NCBI GenBank assembly: GCA_965227875.1
Contig: OZ245783.1
Coordinates: forward strand, 4,774,001-4,838,000
Source of the DNA: G965227875 sp965227875
GTDB taxonomy: Bacteria; Pseudomonadota; Alphaproteobacteria; Rhizobiales; JAJFHC01
DNA length: 64,000 nt
Reading direction: 5' to 3'
The first letter of the stretch is position 1, and the number at the start of each line of letters is the position of its first letter. The notes beneath the pieces were generated by a model. The model saw only the letters and a program-made list of their open reading frames with translations, did not search any database and was not told where the DNA came from. The position numbers and the translations under genes were made by a program. Below, piece by piece: positions 60,019 through 64,000 of the stretch.

Positions 60019-61017
60019 TCAGCGCAGGTCGGCCAGGTTGAAGACGCACTCGTCGCGCAGCCTGCCGTCGTAGAAATCGATGATGTTCCGGGCCGTCATG
60101 ACGGCCATCATGCGTGACGCCTGCAGGGAGGCGGCGCCGTTGTGCGGCGTCAGCAAGGCCTTCGGTTCCGACAGCAGGGGATGATCCGGAGACGGCGGTT
60201 CATCGACGAGAACATCGAGCGCGGCCCCGCGCAGCTTGCCGCGCGCCAGTGCCGTGCAAAGTGCGTCTTCGTCCACCACGCCACCCCGCGCGCAATTGAT
60301 CAGGATGGCCCCGTCCTTCATTGCGTCCAGTTCACCCCGGCCGATGAGGTGCCGCGTGGTTTCGTCAAGCGGGACATGCAGCGTCACGATGTCGGCATCG
60401 GCGAGAGCCTTCCGGAAGTCCTCGACCGGCCGGCAGCCGATTTCATCCGCCAGTGCCCGGTCCAGGGCGATATCGGCAACCGTCACGTCCATGCCGAAAG
60501 CCCGGCACAGGCGCGCCACGATCCTCCCGATCCTGCCGAAGCCGACAATGAGCACGTTCGCGCCATCGAGATCGATTGCCCTGTATTCGTTTCTCCGCGC
60601 CCATTCGCCTGAACGCACGAGGCCGTCCAGGTCGGGCAATTGCCGGGCGATCGACATGATCATCGCCATGGTGTGTTCGGCCACGGACCTTGCGTTCGCC
60701 CCCGTGGCGATGGCGACGGGTATGCCCCGCCCGCTGAGATAGTTCACGTCGATGGAATCGCAGCCGACGCCATGGCGCGACACGATGTCGAGCCCAGGCG
60801 CACATTGCAGCAGTTCCCGTGTCAGAGGCGCCGTGCGAATTGCGATGGCGTTGGCACGGGGCAGCACCTCGAGAAACGTCTCGGGCCGGGCGTCCGGCAG
60901 GTGCACGACGTCGAAATCCTCACGCGACTCGAGCAGGCCGACCCCCGCCTCGTGCATGGGCTCGGCGACAAGCACGCATCTGCGTAGCGGGTTTTGTCCG
61001 GCGGATTCACCGTTCAT
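60019..61017 (-). CDS. D-2-hydroxyacid dehydrogenase (phosphoglycerate dehydrogenase-like)
   Basis: 332 residues from the ATG at 61017; an ORF start at 61089 adds an Arg-rich leader. The NAD motif 'GFGRIG' spans residues 149-154. The catalytic triad is Arg244 in 'NCARGGVVDE', Glu273 in 'VDEPP' and His292 in 'TPHNGAA'. It interconverts a 2-hydroxyacid and a 2-oxoacid with NAD(P). It lacks the ACT domain of classical SerA. It is divergent from the dehydratase, with about 200 bases between them for shared control. Confidence 0.92.
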   Translation of the reverse strand: MNGESAGQNPLRRCVLVAEPMHEAGVGLLESREDFDVVHLPDARPETFLEVLPRANAIAIRTAPLTRELLQCAPGLDIVSRHGVGCDSIDVNYLSGRGIPVAIATGANARSVAEHTMAMIMSIARQLPDLDGLVRSGEWARRNEYRAIDLDGANVLIVGFGRIGRIVARLCRAFGMDVTVADIALDRALADEIGCRPVEDFRKALADADIVTLHVPLDETTRHLIGRGELDAMKDGAILINCARGGVVDEDALCTALARGKLRGAALDVLVDEPPSPDHPLLSEPKALLTPHNGAASLQASRMMAVMTARNIIDFYDGRLRDECVFNLADLR

Positions 61018-61216
61018 GGTACGACCTCTGGGACTGGAGTGGCGTTGCGGCAAGAGGCGGATCGTATTGCCTGCGACACCGGTTGTCATCGCGTCATGCG
61101 GAATGGAGCCGCAAGCAACCTTGACGCTTTGGCGGAATACCGCCTATTCCAGACTTCGTCGACAACACCGGATACCGTTTTCCCGCGTTTTCCGGCCCTT
61201 CGGAAAGAATGTCGTG

Positions 61217-62956
61217 ATGGCAGCAAGACTGAAAACGCCGGAAGACCTGAGATCGGCACGCTGGTACGCGCCGGACGACCTGCGGTCCTTCGGACACCGT
61301 TCGCGCACCCTCCAGATGGGTTATGACCCGGAAGACTGGACGGGCAAGCCGGTCATCGCCATCGTCAACACCTGGTCGGACATCAACCCCTGTCACGCCC
61401 ATTTCCGCCATCGGGTCGAGGACGTCAAACGCGGCATCCTCCAGGCCGGCGGCTTTCCGCTGGAACTGCCGGCTCTCTCGTTGTCGGAGAACTTCGTGAA
61501 GCCGACGACCATGCTCTACCGCAACATGCTTGCGATGGACGTGGAGGAGCTGCTGCGGTGCCACCCCGTCGACGGCGCGGTTCTCATGGGCGGCTGCGAC
61601 AAGACAACGCCCGGCCTGGTCATGGGGGCGATCAGCGCAGGCCTCCCGATGATCTTCCTGCCCGCGGGCCCGATGCTCCGCGGGAACTACAAGGGCCAGC
61701 CCCTGGGCAGCGGCGCGGACGGCTGGAAATACTGGGACGAACGCCGGGCAGGAAAGGTTTCGCCTGCCGAATGGCAGGAGGTCGAGGCCGGCATTGCGCG
61801 GTCCTATGGCCATTGCATGACGATGGGCACGGCTTCGACCATGACGGCGATCGCGGAATCGCTGGGTCTCACCCTGCCCGGCGCAAGTTCCATTCCGGCC
61901 GCGGACGCGAACCACATCCGGATGTCGGCTGCCTGCGGCCGGCGCATCGTCGAGATGGTCTGGGAAGACCTCGTGCCATCACGCATCATCGACCGTGCCG
62001 CGGTGGACAACGCGGTCACCGTCGCCATGGCGCTCGGCTGCTCGACCAACGCCGTGATCCATCTCATCGCCATGGCACGGCGCGCCGGGATCATGCTGTC
62101 CCTGGAAGACCTCGACGCAGCGTCGCGGGACGTTCCCGTGCTCGCCAACATCCGTCCGAGCGGGTCGGACTACCTCATGGAGGATTTCTATTTTGCAGGC
62201 GGCCTGCGCGCATTGATGGCCGGCCTGGCGGGCAAGCTCCACCTGACGGCCGTGACGGTCACGGGCAAGACACTGGGCGAGGCGCTGGAAGGCGCGGAGG
62301 TCCACAATCCCGACGTCATCCGTCCGCTCGACAACCCGGTCTACCATGAGGGGTCGCTCGCCCTGTTGCGCGGCAACCTCGCGCCCGATGGATGCGTGAT
62401 CAAGCCGTCCGCCTGCGATCCGAAATTCCTGCTCCACGAAGGCCCCGCCCTGGTCTTCGATTCATACCCTGACATGAAGGCCGCGGTGGACGACGAGAAC
62501 CTCGACGTCACCGCCGACCATGTGCTCGTGCTGCGCAATGCAGGCCCCCAGGGCGGCCCCGGCATGCCGGAATGGGGCATGCTGCCGATCCCCAGGAAGC
62601 TGATCAAACAGGGCATACGCGACATGGTCCGTCTGTCCGACGCCCGGATGAGCGGCACGAGCTATGGCGCGTGCATTCTCCACGTCGCGCCGGAGTCCCA
62701 TGTCGGCGGACCGCTGGCGCTCTTGCGCACCGGCGACACCATCCGTCTGGACGTGGAGAACCGCCGCATCGACATGCTGGTCGACGACGATGAGCTGGAA
62801 CGCCGGCGCGCCGCATGGACGCCGCCCGCCCCCAGGTTCGAACGCGGTTACGGCTGGATGTTCGCACGCCATATCCGTCAGGCGGACCAGGGCTGCGATT
62901 TCGACTTTCTTGAAACCCAGTTCGGCGCGACCGCCGGCGAACCCGACATATTCTGA
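61217..62956 (+). CDS. IlvD/Edd-family sugar-acid dehydratase
   Basis: 579 residues from the ATG at 61217; the frame is open far upstream, but that part overlaps the dehydrogenase. Three cysteines, Cys59 in 'INPCHAH', Cys127 in 'GGCDKTTPG' and Cys200 in 'YGHCMTMGTAST', match the [2Fe-2S] ligands 59/127/200 of L-arabinonate dehydratase from Rhizobium. The length also fits that subgroup, with Mg2+ as cofactor. It would dehydrate an aldonic acid to a 2-keto-3-deoxy acid. D-xylonate and other aldonates remain possible. RraA-like genes follow closely. Confidence 0.9.
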   Translation: MAARLKTPEDLRSARWYAPDDLRSFGHRSRTLQMGYDPEDWTGKPVIAIVNTWSDINPCHAHFRHRVEDVKRGILQAGGFPLELPALSLSENFVKPTTMLYRNMLAMDVEELLRCHPVDGAVLMGGCDKTTPGLVMGAISAGLPMIFLPAGPMLRGNYKGQPLGSGADGWKYWDERRAGKVSPAEWQEVEAGIARSYGHCMTMGTASTMTAIAESLGLTLPGASSIPAADANHIRMSAACGRRIVEMVWEDLVPSRIIDRAAVDNAVTVAMALGCSTNAVIHLIAMARRAGIMLSLEDLDAASRDVPVLANIRPSGSDYLMEDFYFAGGLRALMAGLAGKLHLTAVTVTGKTLGEALEGAEVHNPDVIRPLDNPVYHEGSLALLRGNLAPDGCVIKPSACDPKFLLHEGPALVFDSYPDMKAAVDDENLDVTADHVLVLRNAGPQGGPGMPEWGMLPIPRKLIKQGIRDMVRLSDARMSGTSYGACILHVAPESHVGGPLALLRTGDTIRLDVENRRIDMLVDDDELERRRAAWTPPAPRFERGYGWMFARHIRQADQGCDFDFLETQFGATAGEPDIF

Positions 62957-62970
62957 CAGGCAGGACCAGC

Positions 62971-63696
62971 ATGACCGAAAAGACACTCTCCGATGAAACC
63001 CGGTCCAGGCTCGCGAAGGTCTCGACCGCAACACTGTGCACCGCGCTCTTCAAGCAGGGTCTGCGCAACCAGTTCATCCAGGACGTGCATCCGCTGTCCC
63101 GGAAGGGCACGAACATGGTCGGGCAGGCCTATACCATGAGGTACATTCCCGCCCGCGAGGACCTGAACACCATCTCCGTGTTCCAGGACCCCCGGCACCC
63201 GCAGCGTGTCGGCGTCGAGGAATGCCCGCCCGGCCATGTGATGGTCATCGACAGCCGCAAGGATCCCCGGGCTGCCTCCGCGGGCTCCATCCTGGTGGCG
63301 CGGCTCATGAAGCGCGGCGTGGCCGGCGTGGTGACGGACGGCGGCTTCAGGGATAGCCCGGAAATCGCCGAACTCGATATCCCCTGCTATCACAACCGCC
63401 CTTCCGCACCGACCAACCTCACCCGCCACCAGGCCATCGAACTCAACGGACCCATTGGCTGTGGCGACGTCGCGGTCTTTCCCGGCGATGTCATTGTCGG
63501 CGACGGCGAAGGCGTCGTGGTCATACCGCTTCACATGGCCGACGCCATCGCCGAGGAAGCCACGAACATGACGGCCTTCGAAGACTACGTGACCGAGCGG
63601 GTACACGACGGGGCCGCCGTGATCGGTCTGTATCCGGCGACGACGGAAGAAGCCCAGGACGCCTTCGAGGCATGGAAACGGGACAACAACCGATAG
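62971..63696 (+). CDS. RraA-like / HMG-CHA aldolase-family protein
   Basis: The 241-residue protein has 'VVTDGGFRDSPEI' with Arg127 and Asp128 in the GGxRD motif for metal and pyruvate binding, and 'GCGDVAVFPGDVIVGDGEGVVVIP', read here at residues 162-185. These are family hallmarks. Members are class II pyruvate aldolases or regulators of RNase E; the catabolic setting favours an aldolase or hydrolase. It starts 14 bases after the dehydratase, likely one operon. Confidence 0.87.
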   Translation: MTEKTLSDETRSRLAKVSTATLCTALFKQGLRNQFIQDVHPLSRKGTNMVGQAYTMRYIPAREDLNTISVFQDPRHPQRVGVEECPPGHVMVIDSRKDPRAASAGSILVARLMKRGVAGVVTDGGFRDSPEIAELDIPCYHNRPSAPTNLTRHQAIELNGPIGCGDVAVFPGDVIVGDGEGVVVIPLHMADAIAEEATNMTAFEDYVTERVHDGAAVIGLYPATTEEAQDAFEAWKRDNNR

Positions 63697-63735
63697 TCGA
63701 CGCCCGCCGTCACCAAGAGGGAGAGAAACCGGAAA

Positions 63736-64000
63736 ATGACGAAGATCACCGCCGAAGACCTTGCGCCGCTCACTAAATGGGACACCCCGACCATCTGCAA
63801 CGCTCTTGAGGAGGTAATGCCGGAACGCCGGGGCCACGGGTTCACCACGAAACCGCTGGTGCCGCTGGATCCCGAACTGCCGCCCGTCTGCGGTTTCGCG
63901 CGCACCGCCACGATCCGCGCGGCCGAACCGTCCGGCGAGACCGCCGACCAGGTGGCCGCGAAAAGGGCCGCATATTACAACTACGTCTCCAGCGGCCCGC
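63736..64000 (+). CDS. RraA-like protein, partial (runs off the window)
   Basis: The first 88 codons are present: 'MTKITAEDLAPLTKWDTPTI' then 'CNALEEVMPERRGHGF', the N-terminal pattern of RraA-like proteins ('TPTICNALE'). 'VCGFARTATIRAAEPS' follows. It is a paralogue of the gene 39 bases upstream, read in the same direction. GGAAA precedes the ATG. The catalytic GGxRD region is outside the window. Confidence 0.8.
   Translation, partial: MTKITAEDLAPLTKWDTPTICNALEEVMPERRGHGFTTKPLVPLDPELPPVCGFARTATIRAAEPSGETADQVAAKRAAYYNYVSSGP

Noticed and set aside
60752..62956. 734-codon ORF ending with the dehydratase
   Set aside because: The first 155 codons overlap the divergent dehydrogenase and the spacer; the family N-terminus starts at 61217.

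Overview
The window looks like one chromosomal stretch of a GC-rich, aerobic, heterotrophic alphaproteobacterium. The pointers are the GC-rich third codon positions, a complete hut pathway of the HutF/HutG type, a four-subunit sarcosine oxidase operon, a Liv-type ABC transporter, TamA/TamB, SthA, and an integrative element in a serine tRNA gene. I cannot name a genus from the sequence alone.

Layout. (1) 1-4411: a run of exported proteins: a YbaY/YscW-like protein, a DUF4384-like protein, a trypsin-like protease, a Tat-type HExxH metallopeptidase and an unknown, ending convergently with an exported amidohydrolase-like protein. (2) 4598-10372: tRNA-Ser(GCT) and a 5.7-kb genomic island bounded by a 20-bp copy of the tRNA 3' end. 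Cargo is an AbiJ-like abortive-infection protein, a PLD-like protein, a serine recombinase and a tyrosine integrase with a small partner. Several repeat families lie between the genes. (3) 10569-19276: an envelope/oxidative cluster: a peptidoglycan-hydrolase-like protein, an outer-membrane protein, two small proteins, a SARP-type regulator with TPRs, a haloperoxidase/PAP2-fold protein with nine Met-His-Gly repeats, and a translationally coupled subtilase. (4) 19423-24672: DUF202 protein, SthA, small exported proteins and an autotransporter-like protein.

(5) 24782-41735: histidine catabolism. One unit reads hutC-hutU-dioxygenase-LivKHMGF-type transporter-hutH. A second, divergent unit is hutF / hutI-hutG. 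Both promoters carry the same 12-bp palindrome TTGTATATACAA, the expected HutC operator. Together the genes convert histidine to glutamate and formate: HutH, HutU, HutI, HutF, HutG. Two exported-protein genes on the minus strand (34120-38123) separate the halves. (6) 41809-50143: a thioesterase/DsbA-fold fusion, a D-amino-acid aminotransferase, a LysR regulator and soxBDAG for sarcosine oxidation. (7) 50339-57458: tamA-tamB for outer-membrane protein assembly, plus small genes. (8) 57853-64000: a DMT transporter, a 265-bp structured element with perfect 24-bp terminal inverted repeats, and a catabolic cluster. That cluster holds a second Fe/2-oxoglutarate dioxygenase, a 2-hydroxyacid dehydrogenase, an IlvD/Edd sugar-acid dehydratase and two RraA-like proteins, the last cut by the window edge.

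Most minus/plus overlapping long ORFs are shadows caused by high GC and were left out. No rRNA, CRISPR array or recognisable insertion-sequence transposase was seen.
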